Part shown: positions 1 through 7,310 of the stretch, one piece after another
Layout of the letters: every line of letters begins with the position of its first letter
Position numbering within the stretch: position 1 is the first letter of the stretch
NCBI RefSeq assembly: GCF_000298215.1
Contig: NZ_BAHD01000003.1
Location: 62,001 to 126,000 of the forward strand
From: Kineosphaera limosa NBRC 100340
Lineage (GTDB): Bacteria; Actinomycetota; Actinomycetes; Actinomycetales; Dermatophilaceae
Reading direction: 5' to 3'
Length of the DNA stretch: 64,000 nt
Translations under genes and position numbers: made by a program
Notes under the pieces: model-generated
What the model was told of the DNA's origin: nothing
The model's input: only the letters and a program-made list of their open reading frames with translations
Database searches by the model: none

Positions 1-152
1 CTGAGCGCACCGACGATTCGGTCCTCGTCCTCACCCCGTCGGTGGGTACGAGCGCGGCGATCACCCTGGGTGTCGTGGCGACCGTGCTGCTGGGTGTGTT
101 CCCGGCCCCGCTGCTGTCGATGGCTGCCGATTCAGCGCTCTTCCTGCGATGA
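1..152 (+). CDS. nuoN: NADH-quinone oxidoreductase subunit N, C-terminal end (partial)
   Basis: The window opens inside this gene, and the last 49 codons and a TGA stop are present. The translated tail (SVLVLTPSVGTSAAI, then a hydrophobic helix, then VFPAPLL) matches the conserved C-terminal end of actinobacterial NuoN, a proton-pumping membrane subunit of respiratory complex I that transfers electrons from NADH to menaquinone. The stop overlaps the start of the next gene as ATGA, so the two are probably translationally coupled. The upstream part lies outside the window. An antiporter-like subunit of another complex is possible in principle, but NuoN is last in the nuo operon and this neighbour order is typical. 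Confidence 0.85.
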   Translation, partial: ERTDDSVLVLTPSVGTSAAITLGVVATVLLGVFPAPLLSMAADSALFLR

Positions 153-1153
153 GCTCCGGCGCGACCTCGGTCCAACTGCCGGGGGCGTCGGGCGACCTGC
201 TGGCCTCGGTCGTCACCGACCTGGGTCGGGTGGACGCGCTGCTCGGCCAGGCCATCGACCACGACGACCCGTTCGTGGCCGAGGCCGGCGGTCACCTGTT
301 CGCGGCCGGCGGCAAACGCTTCCGGCCGATGCTCGCGATCCTCGCCGCCCATGTGGGGCCCCGCGGGGTCACCGACGAGGTGGTCAAGGCGGCCGCGGCA
401 GTCGAGCTGACGCACCTGGCCTCCCTGTACCACGACGACGTGATGGACGAGGCGCCGCTGCGGCGCGGGGTGCCCAGCGCCAACGCCGCCTATGACAACT
501 CCACCGCCATCCTCGTCGGCGACCTCCTCTTCGGCACCGCGAGTTCGCTGGTGGCCGATCTCGGAGCGGACGCGGTGAAGATCCAGGCGCAGACGTTCGT
601 GCGACTGTGCGCGGGGCAGATCCGCGACGCCCGCCCGGCCCCGCCGACCGACGACCCCATCGGGTACTACCTGCAGGTGCTCGCCGACAAGACCGGCGTG
701 CTCATCGCCACCGCCGCCCGCTACGGCGGCATGTTCAGCGGTTGCGACCCCGAGCAGGTCGAGATCCTGCGGGAGTTCGGCGAGCGCCTCGGCATCGCCT
801 TTCAACTCGCCGACGACCTGCTCGACGTCGCGGGCGTCAGCGGCGTCTCCGGCAAGGAGCCCGGCACCGACCTGCGCGAGGGAGTCGACACGCTGCCGAC
901 CCTCTACGTGCGGTCGGCAGCCGACCCCGCCGATGCGCGGCTGCTGGAGCTACTCGACGCCGATCTGCGCGACGCCGAGCTGCACGCTGAGGCGCTGCGA
1001 CTCCTGCGGGCGCATCCGGCCCTCGAGAAGGCGACCACCCACACGCGTGACTACGCCATGGCCGCCCAGGCGATCCTCGATCCGCTGGGCGACACGCCGG
1101 CCACGCGGGCGCTGCGCGCCCTGGCCGGCCAAGTCGTGGATCGCGCCGTCTGA
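149..1153 (+). CDS. trans-polyprenyl diphosphate synthase (menaquinone side chain)
   Basis: A 334-residue class I prenyl synthase. It condenses isopentenyl diphosphate units onto an allylic primer to make the long isoprenoid tail, probably that of menaquinone. The two aspartate-rich Mg-diphosphate motifs are intact: DDVMD at residues 96-100 and DDLLD at 222-226. GGKRFRP (54-60) is the IPP-binding segment. The ATG overlaps the nuoN stop by 4 bases, so it is in the nuo operon, which fits a quinone role. The family (GrcC/HepT/IspB-like) is clear. Chain length cannot be read with confidence from the residues alone. No C-terminal extension or second domain is seen. Confidence 0.88.
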   Translation: MSSGATSVQLPGASGDLLASVVTDLGRVDALLGQAIDHDDPFVAEAGGHLFAAGGKRFRPMLAILAAHVGPRGVTDEVVKAAAAVELTHLASLYHDDVMDEAPLRRGVPSANAAYDNSTAILVGDLLFGTASSLVADLGADAVKIQAQTFVRLCAGQIRDARPAPPTDDPIGYYLQVLADKTGVLIATAARYGGMFSGCDPEQVEILREFGERLGIAFQLADDLLDVAGVSGVSGKEPGTDLREGVDTLPTLYVRSAADPADARLLELLDADLRDAELHAEALRLLRAHPALEKATTHTRDYAMAAQAILDPLGDTPATRALRALAGQVVDRAV

Positions 1154-1160
1154 GCCGTGC

Positions 1161-1187
1161 GCGATACGCCTTCTCGAGCGTATTCGC
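1161..1187. other. Inverted repeat between prenyl synthase and tetR
   Basis: The arms ATACGC (1164-1169) and GCGTAT (1178-1183) are perfectly complementary with an 8-base loop, and pairing can extend outward with one bulged T. It sits 8 bases after the nuo-operon stop and about 180 bases before tetR. There is no T-run after it. It could be a weak terminator for the nuo transcript or an operator for the TetR protein; the sequence does not decide between them. Confidence 0.35.
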
Positions 1188-1348
1188 CAGCGCTACCGCC
1201 TACCGGAGAGTAGTGTTTGCGCTGGTCAACGTGAGCGGCGGCACATTCTGGCGGACTTCCGTCACTGTCGGGTCAAGGTTTGATAACGGCAGGGTATGCG
1301 GTCGGTAAGGTTGGCCGTTCGGATGCCGGAACACAGCCGGGGAATCCG

Positions 1349-1354
1349 TATCGT
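1349..1354 (+). promoter_or_regulatory. Extended-spacing -10 hexamer of a probably leaderless tetR mRNA
   Basis: TATCGT fits the actinobacterial TANNNT -10 consensus and ends exactly 7 bases before the ATG at 1362. No Shine-Dalgarno sequence is visible between them, so transcription would start at or next to the start codon. Three other genes in the window have the same arrangement. Confidence 0.5.
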
Positions 1355-1361
1355 GTGGGTT

Positions 1362-2015
1362 ATGTCCCGAGTCCCTGCGGAGCAACGCCGTGAGCAGCTC
1401 ATCGAAGCGACGATCGACCTTGCCATTCGCGAGGGTCTTGCGGCCACATCGGTGCGGCGGATCGCGGACGAGGCGAGTGTCTCGCTCGGCGTTGTGCACT
1501 ACTGCTTCAGCAGCAAGGAGGCGCTGCTCAACGCGGTCGCCGAGTCGTTCGCCACGCCGATCCTTGGTCCGGTAGCCACCGCGATCGAGGCGAGCCGCGG
1601 ATTCGAGCGCACCGTACGCGCCGCGTTCACGACGTTCTGGGAGGTCACCCAGAGTGCCCCCGGCCGCCAACTGCTGAGCTACGAGCTGGCCGCCTGGTCC
1701 ATCCGTGGCGACGGTGAGGCCGCCCGCCTGCTGTACCAGACCTACCTCGATGTCATCGAGAGTTTCATCACCGAGGGAATGGGCATTACCGGCTCCGAGG
1801 CACTGTCGTCGCGCACCCTGGCGCGCATGACCCTGGCGCTGACCGACGGCATCATGCTCGCCTGGCTCGTGGACCGTGACGACGAGGCCACCCAGGCCGT
1901 CATCGACGCCTTCGTGGGCATCCTCGTGGCGATCGTGCGCGACGCCGAGCGCAGCGGCATCGTGACCGTGCGCGATCGCGACCCCGAGCCCGACGAGGCG
2001 GACGGGCAGGCCTGA
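1362..2015 (+). CDS. TetR/AcrR family transcriptional regulator, BetI-like
   Basis: A 217-residue one-component repressor. The N-terminal TetR helix-turn-helix is at about residues 10-55 (QLIEATIDLAIREGL, then TSVRRIADEASVSLGVVHYCF, split by a short turn). The rest is an all-helical ligand-binding and dimerisation domain of the BetI-like C-terminal type. The start at 1362 is chosen because the protein then begins with the usual short tail before the first helix and because a -10 hexamer lies 7 bases upstream. In-frame ATGs at 1296 and 1323 would add residues without family support. It is followed by the convergent rarD. The ligand is unknown. Candidate targets are its own promoter or the rarD/kor genes, but nothing in the sequence proves either. 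Confidence 0.85.
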   Translation: MSRVPAEQRREQLIEATIDLAIREGLAATSVRRIADEASVSLGVVHYCFSSKEALLNAVAESFATPILGPVATAIEASRGFERTVRAAFTTFWEVTQSAPGRQLLSYELAAWSIRGDGEAARLLYQTYLDVIESFITEGMGITGSEALSSRTLARMTLALTDGIMLAWLVDRDDEATQAVIDAFVGILVAIVRDAERSGIVTVRDRDPEPDEADGQA

Positions 2016-2038
2016 CCGGCCGACATCGCCCGCCGACC

Positions 2039-3040
2039 TCAGGTGGCGGGAGTGGTCCCCTCCGCGGGCGCGGCGCGCGGCGGGCGACGCCTGGACCGCA
2101 CCGAATGACGCACTGCGTCGGCGGCCAGCACGACCAGCGCGATCCACACGATGAGAAAGCCCGTCCAACGGGCCGAACTCATGTGCTCACCCAGGGCCAG
2201 GCCGGTGAGAAACTGCAGGATCGGCGCGATGAACTGCAGCAGCCCGATCGTCACCAGGGTCACCCGGCGGGCGGCGGCCGCAAACAGCAGCAACGGCACC
2301 GTGGTGACGATGCCGGTCGAGACCAGCAACAACGCGTGCGAGACCCCGTGCGAACCGAAGGTCGCCTGCCCACTGGTCGCAAGCCACACCATGGCTGCGG
2401 CCGCGAACGGGGCCAGCACCGCCGTCTCCGCGGTGAGGCTCTGCAGGGCGCTCAGCTGCACGCCGAGGCGCTTTTTGACCAGCCCGTAGGTGCCGAACGA
2501 GAAGGCCAACCCGAGCGCCACCCACGGCACCGACCCGGTGGCGATCGCCAGGTAGATGCCGCCGATGCCGCCGATGACCACGGCCACGGCCTGCCCGCGG
2601 CGGATCGTCTCGCGCAGCACCAACAGCCCGAGGGCGACGCTGACGAGCGGATTGAGAAAGTAGCCGAGCGCCGCGTCGGTGACATGCCCGCTGGTCACCG
2701 CGAAAACGTAGATCAGCCAGTTGATCGCGATGAGGGCCCCCGCCAGCAACACCCCCGCCAAGCGTCGCGGCGAGCGCAGCGCCTGCAGCAGCCCCTTGGC
2801 CTGGCGCAGCACGACGAGCAGCACGACGCACAGCAGGGCGCTCCACAGGATGCGGTGGACGAGGATCTCCGCGGCGCCGCTCGGTGCCAGCGTGAGGAAG
2901 TACAGGGCCATCCCGCCCCAGATGGTGTACGCGCCGAGTCCGTACAGGGTGCCGGCGCGCGCCTGGCTCACGTCGGTGACGCCGGTCGATTCGGCCGACC
3001 CCGTCGAGCCGGCCGAACCAGCGCTCAGCTCACGGTCCAC
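2039..3040 (-). CDS. rarD: EamA-family permease RarD
   Basis: A 333-residue membrane protein of the drug/metabolite transporter superfamily with ten predicted hydrophobic segments in two EamA repeats. The opening GLGAYTIWG and the later GYFLNPLVSVALG are characteristic of the RarD subgroup, whose substrate is uncertain (often annotated as chloramphenicol-sensitivity protein). The N-terminal 30 residues are rich in Ser, Gly and Thr and are not part of the fold. The GTG start at 3040 overlaps the end of korB by 16 bases on the same strand, so it is probably the third gene of a korA-korB-rarD transcript. The C-terminal tail is basic and proline-rich. A later start cannot be excluded. Confidence 0.85.
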   Translation of the reverse strand: MDRELSAGSAGSTGSAESTGVTDVSQARAGTLYGLGAYTIWGGMALYFLTLAPSGAAEILVHRILWSALLCVVLLVVLRQAKGLLQALRSPRRLAGVLLAGALIAINWLIYVFAVTSGHVTDAALGYFLNPLVSVALGLLVLRETIRRGQAVAVVIGGIGGIYLAIATGSVPWVALGLAFSFGTYGLVKKRLGVQLSALQSLTAETAVLAPFAAAAMVWLATSGQATFGSHGVSHALLLVSTGIVTTVPLLLFAAAARRVTLVTIGLLQFIAPILQFLTGLALGEHMSSARWTGFLIVWIALVVLAADAVRHSVRSRRRPPRAAPAEGTTPAT

Positions 3041-4101
3041 GTGTCCCTGCCGGCGAGCAGGGCGGCGATGTCGTCGTCGTCGGCCGGTCCGCCGTTGGCT
3101 GCGACCGCCCCGGCGACCTGGGAACGCACCTGGTCGTCGTACGTCGGCTTGGAGACCGAGCGGAAGATGCCCATCGGCACGTGCGCCATGTCGGGGCCGT
3201 CGAGCTGGGCGATGGCGAAGGCCGTCGCCGGGTTGTCAGCCTGAGCGTCGTGCACGATGATGCGGGACTCGTCGAGCCCGGTGGTGCCGACGACCTGCAG
3301 CTCGCCGTTGGCTCCCCACACAAGCGCGTGGTTCTCGCCGGCGCGGACCTGCTCCTTGTCGTTGACGTGCAGGATGCGCGCCTGCGCCTGGTCGCGGTCC
3401 TTGAGTACCTGGAACGCGCCGTCGTTGAAGATCGGGCAGTTCTGGTAGATCTCGACGAACGACGCGCCCCGGTGCCGGGCCGCCGCCTCCAGGGTGGCGG
3501 TCAGGTGTTTGCGGTCCGAGTCCATCGTGCGAGCCACGAACGTCGCTCCGGCGCCCAGGGCCAACGAGACGGGGTTGAACACGCCGTCGACCGACCCGGC
3601 GGGGGAGGACTTGGTGATGATGCCCGGCTGCGAGGTGGGGGAGTACTGCCCCTTGGTCAGCCCGTAGATCCGGTTGTTGAACAGCAGGATCTTGAGGTTG
3701 ACGTTGCGGCGCAGCGCGTGGATGAGGTGGTTGCCGCCGATGGACAGGGCGTCCCCGTCACCGGTGACCACCCACACCGACAGGTCGTCGCGGGAGGTGG
3801 CCAGGCCCGTCGCGATGGCCGGCGCGCGCCCGTGGATCGAGTGCATGCCGTAGGTGTCGAGGTAGTACGGAAACCGCGAGCTGCAGCCGATGCCGGAGAT
3901 GAAGACGATGTTCTCGCGCTTGAGGCCCAGCGTCGGCAGAAAGCCCTGCACGGCCGCCAAGATCGCGTAGTCACCGCAACCGGGGCACCAGCGCACCTCC
4001 TGGTCGGAGGTGAAGTCCTTCTTCGTCTGCGCGGGGGCGTCCTGCGGCAGCCGCGGCACGCCGTGCGTGCCCAGGCTCGGCATCCCGAGGTCGATGCTCA
4101 T
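3025..4101 (-). CDS. korB: 2-oxoacid:ferredoxin oxidoreductase subunit beta (KorB)
   Basis: A 358-residue thiamine-diphosphate-binding subunit. Together with KorA it oxidatively decarboxylates 2-oxoglutarate (or a related 2-oxoacid) to the acyl-CoA and reduces ferredoxin. The TPP-Mg motif is visible as GDGD at 114-117 with NNRIYGLTKGQ at 142-152. Cysteines 39 and 42 (WCPGCGDY) plus a distal cysteine at 222 (QNCPIFNDGAF) fit the single [4Fe-4S] cluster of this family. It lies 73 bases after korA on the same strand. Actinobacteria often use KorAB in the TCA cycle beside or instead of the dehydrogenase complex. The assignment to 2-oxoglutarate rather than pyruvate rests on overall similarity, not on a single residue. 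Confidence 0.9.
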   Translation of the reverse strand: MSIDLGMPSLGTHGVPRLPQDAPAQTKKDFTSDQEVRWCPGCGDYAILAAVQGFLPTLGLKRENIVFISGIGCSSRFPYYLDTYGMHSIHGRAPAIATGLATSRDDLSVWVVTGDGDALSIGGNHLIHALRRNVNLKILLFNNRIYGLTKGQYSPTSQPGIITKSSPAGSVDGVFNPVSLALGAGATFVARTMDSDRKHLTATLEAAARHRGASFVEIYQNCPIFNDGAFQVLKDRDQAQARILHVNDKEQVRAGENHALVWGANGELQVVGTTGLDESRIIVHDAQADNPATAFAIAQLDGPDMAHVPMGIFRSVSKPTYDDQVRSQVAGAVAANGGPADDDDIAALLAGRDTWTVS

Positions 4102-4116
4102 GTGGAGTCCTTCGTG

Positions 4117-4146
4117 CTTGTCGGCGCTTGTCGGCGCCTGTCGGCA
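4117..4146. repeat. Three tandem 10-bp repeats in the korA-korB gap
   Basis: CTTGTCGGCG occurs twice in direct succession, followed by the variant CCTGTCGGCA. The array fills the middle of the 73-base gap between korA and korB. It may simply be slippage-prone sequence; a length change here would alter the spacing between the two cistrons but not either protein. Confidence 0.6.
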
Positions 4147-4174
4147 TGGTGCCGGGGTCAGCCGGCGGGAGGGG

Positions 4175-6127
4175 TCAGGAGGAGGCGACGGCGTGGTCGC
4201 GGGCGACGCCGTTGCTGCTGGTCGGCGTGCCGTTCGACGTGTCGAGATCGTCGAGGCCGGCGACGGCGTCGAGGTCGCCGAGTTGCGCGCCGATGACGTC
4301 GACGAGTTCGGCAGAGGCGAACGGCTGGCCGCGCACGGCGGTGTAGGAGTGCACGTCGACCAGGTAGGTGCCGCGCAGCAGCAGCGACAGCTGGCCCATG
4401 TTCATCTCCGGCACGAGCACCCGTCGGTAGCGGCGCAGCACCGCTCCGGTGTTGGCCGGCATGGGGTTGAGGTACTTCAGATGCGTCGTGGCGACCTGCA
4501 GGCCCGATTGCCGCAGCTGGCGGGCGGCGGCGCTGATGGGGCCGAACGTCGAGCCCCACCCGAGCACGAGCAACTCGGCCGAGCCGCTGGGGTCGTCGAC
4601 CTCCAGGTCGGGCACCTCGATGCCGGCGATCTTGTCCGCCCGCAGCCGGGTCATCTTGTCGTGGTTGTCGGGATCGTAGGAGATGTCGCCGGTGCCGTCG
4701 GCCTTCTCGATGCCGCCGAGGCGGTGCTCCAGCCCGGGTGTGCCGGGGATGGCCCACGGGCGGGCCAGCGTCTGCGGGTCGCGCAGGTACGGCTGGAAGT
4801 CGGGGGTGCCGTCGGCCGCCACGGCGTTGGGTTCGGTGGCGAACTGCACGTCGATGGCGGGCAGGTCGGCGACGTCCGGGATCCGCCACGGCTCCGAGCC
4901 GTTGGCCAGGTAGCCGTCGGAAAGCAGGATGACGGGAGTGCGGTAGGTCGTCGCGATCCGCACGGCCTCCATCGCCATCGTGAAGCAGTCGGTGGGCGTG
5001 CTCGGCGCGATGATCGCGACCGGTGCCTCACCGTTGCGGCCGTACATGGCCTGCAGCAGGTCGGCCTGTTCGGTCTTGGTCGGCAGCCCGGTCGAGGGCC
5101 CGCCGCGCTGCACGTCGATGATGACCATCGGCAGCTCGACCGAGACAGCAAGGCCGATCATCTCCGCCTTGAGGGCAAGGCCCGGCCCAGACGTCGAGGT
5201 GACGCCGAGGGCACCCGCGAAGGCCGCGCCCAGGGCGATACCGGCGCCGGCGATCTCGTCCTCGGCCTGCAGGGTCGTCACGCCGTAGCGCTTGAGGTTG
5301 GAGAGCGTGTGCAGGATGTCGGAGGCCGGGGTGATCGGGTAGCTGCCGAGCACCAGCGGCAGGCCGCTGCGGTGCGCCGCGGTGACCAGGCCGTAGGCGG
5401 TGGCCACGTTGCCGGTGATATTGCGGTAGCGACCCGGTGCCATGGGCGCGGGGGCGACTTCGAAGTGAACGGTGAAGTCCTCGCTGGTCTCGCCGTAGTG
5501 GTAGCCGGCGGTCAGGGCCGTGAGGTTGGCTTCGAGCACCTCGGGCTTCTTGGCGAACTTGGACTTCAGGAACGCGCGGGTGCCCTCCAGCGGGCGCGAG
5601 TACAGCCAGGAGAGCAGGCCGAGGGCGAACATGTTCTTCGCCCGCTCCTTCTCCTTACGGGTCAGGCCGAAGTCGGCCAGAGCCTCGACGGTCACCGAGG
5701 TCAGCGGCAACGAGTGCACGTGCCAGGACTCCAGCGAGCCGTCCTCCAGCGGGTTGGCCGAATAGCCGACCTTGGCCAGGCTTCGCTTGGAGAACTGGTC
5801 GGAGTCGGCGATGATCGTGCCGCCGCGGCGCAGATCGCGCAGGTTGGCCTTGAGCGCCGCCGGATTCATCGCGACCAGCACGTCGGGGCCGTCGCCCGGG
5901 GTGAGCACGTCGTGGTCGGCGAAATGCAGCTGGAAACTGGAGACGCCCGGCAACGTGCCCTGCGGGGCGCGGATCTCGGCGGGGAAGTTCGGCAGCGTCG
6001 ACAAGTCGTTACCCAGCGCGGCCGTCTCACTGGTGAATCGGTCTCCGGTCAACTGCATGCCGTCGCCGGAGTCGCCGGCGAAGCGGATGATGACGCGGTC
6101 GAGCTGCTGGACCTGCTTGACGGACAT
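4175..6127 (-). CDS. korA: 2-oxoacid:ferredoxin oxidoreductase subunit alpha, gamma-alpha fusion (KorA)
   Basis: A 650-residue subunit in which an N-terminal gamma domain (about residues 10-190, beginning VIIRFAGDSGDGMQL) is fused to the alpha pyrimidine-binding domain. The alpha part contains GSYPITPASDILH and the conserved EDEIAGAGIALGAAFAGA segment, and ends with a transketolase-C-like domain. It pairs with KorB downstream to form the CoA-dependent 2-oxoacid:ferredoxin oxidoreductase. The length and fusion are normal for the actinobacterial enzyme. The ATG at 6127 is chosen because the gamma domain starts immediately after it. Divergent htpX lies upstream, with a 289-base shared promoter region. 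No ferredoxin-like delta subunit is encoded next to it. Confidence 0.92.
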   Translation of the reverse strand: MSVKQVQQLDRVIIRFAGDSGDGMQLTGDRFTSETAALGNDLSTLPNFPAEIRAPQGTLPGVSSFQLHFADHDVLTPGDGPDVLVAMNPAALKANLRDLRRGGTIIADSDQFSKRSLAKVGYSANPLEDGSLESWHVHSLPLTSVTVEALADFGLTRKEKERAKNMFALGLLSWLYSRPLEGTRAFLKSKFAKKPEVLEANLTALTAGYHYGETSEDFTVHFEVAPAPMAPGRYRNITGNVATAYGLVTAAHRSGLPLVLGSYPITPASDILHTLSNLKRYGVTTLQAEDEIAGAGIALGAAFAGALGVTSTSGPGLALKAEMIGLAVSVELPMVIIDVQRGGPSTGLPTKTEQADLLQAMYGRNGEAPVAIIAPSTPTDCFTMAMEAVRIATTYRTPVILLSDGYLANGSEPWRIPDVADLPAIDVQFATEPNAVAADGTPDFQPYLRDPQTLARPWAIPGTPGLEHRLGGIEKADGTGDISYDPDNHDKMTRLRADKIAGIEVPDLEVDDPSGSAELLVLGWGSTFGPISAAARQLRQSGLQVATTHLKYLNPMPANTGAVLRRYRRVLVPEMNMGQLSLLLRGTYLVDVHSYTAVRGQPFASAELVDVIGAQLGDLDAVAGLDDLDTSNGTPTSSNGVARDHAVASS

Positions 6128-6416
6128 GAGATGAGCTCACCAGGCTTCCGGGGACTTTTCGCTTCGTACTGGGCGGCCGGTCCTCTTGTCGCGACCGCCA
6201 ACGGTCCATGGTAGGAGAACCTTACGCCTGCGTAGGTTGCGTTCCGCAGCGTGAACGCGCCGCGAACCTAAGACCGTGAACCCTCAGGTCAGACACGAGC
6301 GGGTCGGCGGCTATTCCCGGCGACGGACACTCGTTTCGACCGGTGAGACGAACGACCGTCCGCGACCGTTGGTGCGCTGCGGAACACGCGGCGGGTCCAG
6401 GCGCGTTGGGCCTGGC
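6128..6416. promoter_or_regulatory. Divergent promoter region between korA and htpX
   Basis: This 289-base gap has no convincing gene. A near-perfect palindrome TACGC-CT-GCGTA lies at 6223-6234, close to where a korA promoter would be (TAAGGT on the minus strand next to it is a possible -10 hexamer). It could be an operator. Near the htpX side only GC-rich sequence is seen, with no clear Shine-Dalgarno before 6417. Confidence 0.4.
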
Positions 6417-7274
6417 ATGACCAACCACTTCAACGGCGTGAAGACCGCTGCGCTGTTCGGCGCCATCTTCGCGATCCTGCTGGGGATCGGTGCGCTCATC
6501 CAAGGCGGCCGCTACATCTGGGTGTTCGCGCTGATCGGTGTGGCCATGACGTTCTACGGCTACTGGAACAGCGACAAGATCGCCATCAAGGCGATGCAGG
6601 CGTATCCGGTGACGCGCGAGCAGGCCCCGGCGATGTATCGGATCGTGGAGGAGCTGTCGGCCAAGGCCAACCAGCCGATGCCGGCTCTGTACATCTCGCC
6701 GACCCAGGCCCCGAACGCGTTTGCGACCGGGCGCAATCCGCAGCACGCCGCGGTGTGTTGCACCGAGGGCATCCTGGATCTGCTCGACGAGCGGGAGTTG
6801 CGCGGGGTGCTGGGCCACGAGCTGATGCACGTCTACAACCGCGACATCCTGACCTCTTCGGTGGCGGCCGCGCTGGCCGGCATCATCACGAGCGTCGCGC
6901 AGATGGCCATGTTCTTCGGCGGCAGCCGCGAGAATCGTCCGAATCCGATCGCGATGATCGCGATCGCGCTGCTGGCGCCGCTGGCGGCCTCGATCATTCA
7001 GATGGCGATCAGTCGCACCCGCGAGTACGACGCGGACGAGGACGGCGCCAAGCTCACCGGCGACCCGTTGGCCCTGGCCGACGCCCTGCGCAAGCTGGAG
7101 TCCGGCGTGCAACGCGCCCCGCTGCCTCCGGACCCCAAGCTGCAGAACGCCGCGCACATGATGATCGCCAATCCGTTTCGCGCCGCCGACGTCAAGAGCC
7201 TGTTCTCCACCCACCCCCCGATGGCCAACCGCATCGACCGCCTGGAGAACATGGGCCGCGAACTGGGCCGCTGA
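6417..7274 (+). CDS. htpX: Membrane zinc metalloprotease HtpX (M48B)
   Basis: A 285-residue integral membrane protease that degrades misfolded membrane proteins. Two N-terminal transmembrane helices (about 10-28 and 33-50) are followed by the catalytic domain with HELMH at 134-138 and the third zinc ligand, glutamate 203, in SRTREYDAD. Two further hydrophobic segments (about 145-166 and 178-196) lie between them, as in the family. The ATG at 6417 is preferred because the protein then begins at the first membrane helix; an upstream in-frame start would add 47 Arg-rich residues. It is followed after 36 bases by pepN in the same direction, so the two may be cotranscribed. Confidence 0.9.
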   Translation: MTNHFNGVKTAALFGAIFAILLGIGALIQGGRYIWVFALIGVAMTFYGYWNSDKIAIKAMQAYPVTREQAPAMYRIVEELSAKANQPMPALYISPTQAPNAFATGRNPQHAAVCCTEGILDLLDERELRGVLGHELMHVYNRDILTSSVAAALAGIITSVAQMAMFFGGSRENRPNPIAMIAIALLAPLAASIIQMAISRTREYDADEDGAKLTGDPLALADALRKLESGVQRAPLPPDPKLQNAAHMMIANPFRAADVKSLFSTHPPMANRIDRLENMGRELGR

Positions 7275-7310
7275 CCCGCTCCCCGGCGGCCGACGTGCGA
7301 GGGTGGGGTG

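Noticed and set aside
2105-3244. A 379-codon plus-strand frame opposite rarD and korB
   Set aside because: Gln/Arg-rich, antisense to two well-identified genes on the minus strand.
4010-6214. A 734-codon open frame on the plus strand opposite korA
   Set aside because: Same reason: antisense shadow of korA and of the korB N-terminus, Gly/Arg/Val-rich, no family features.
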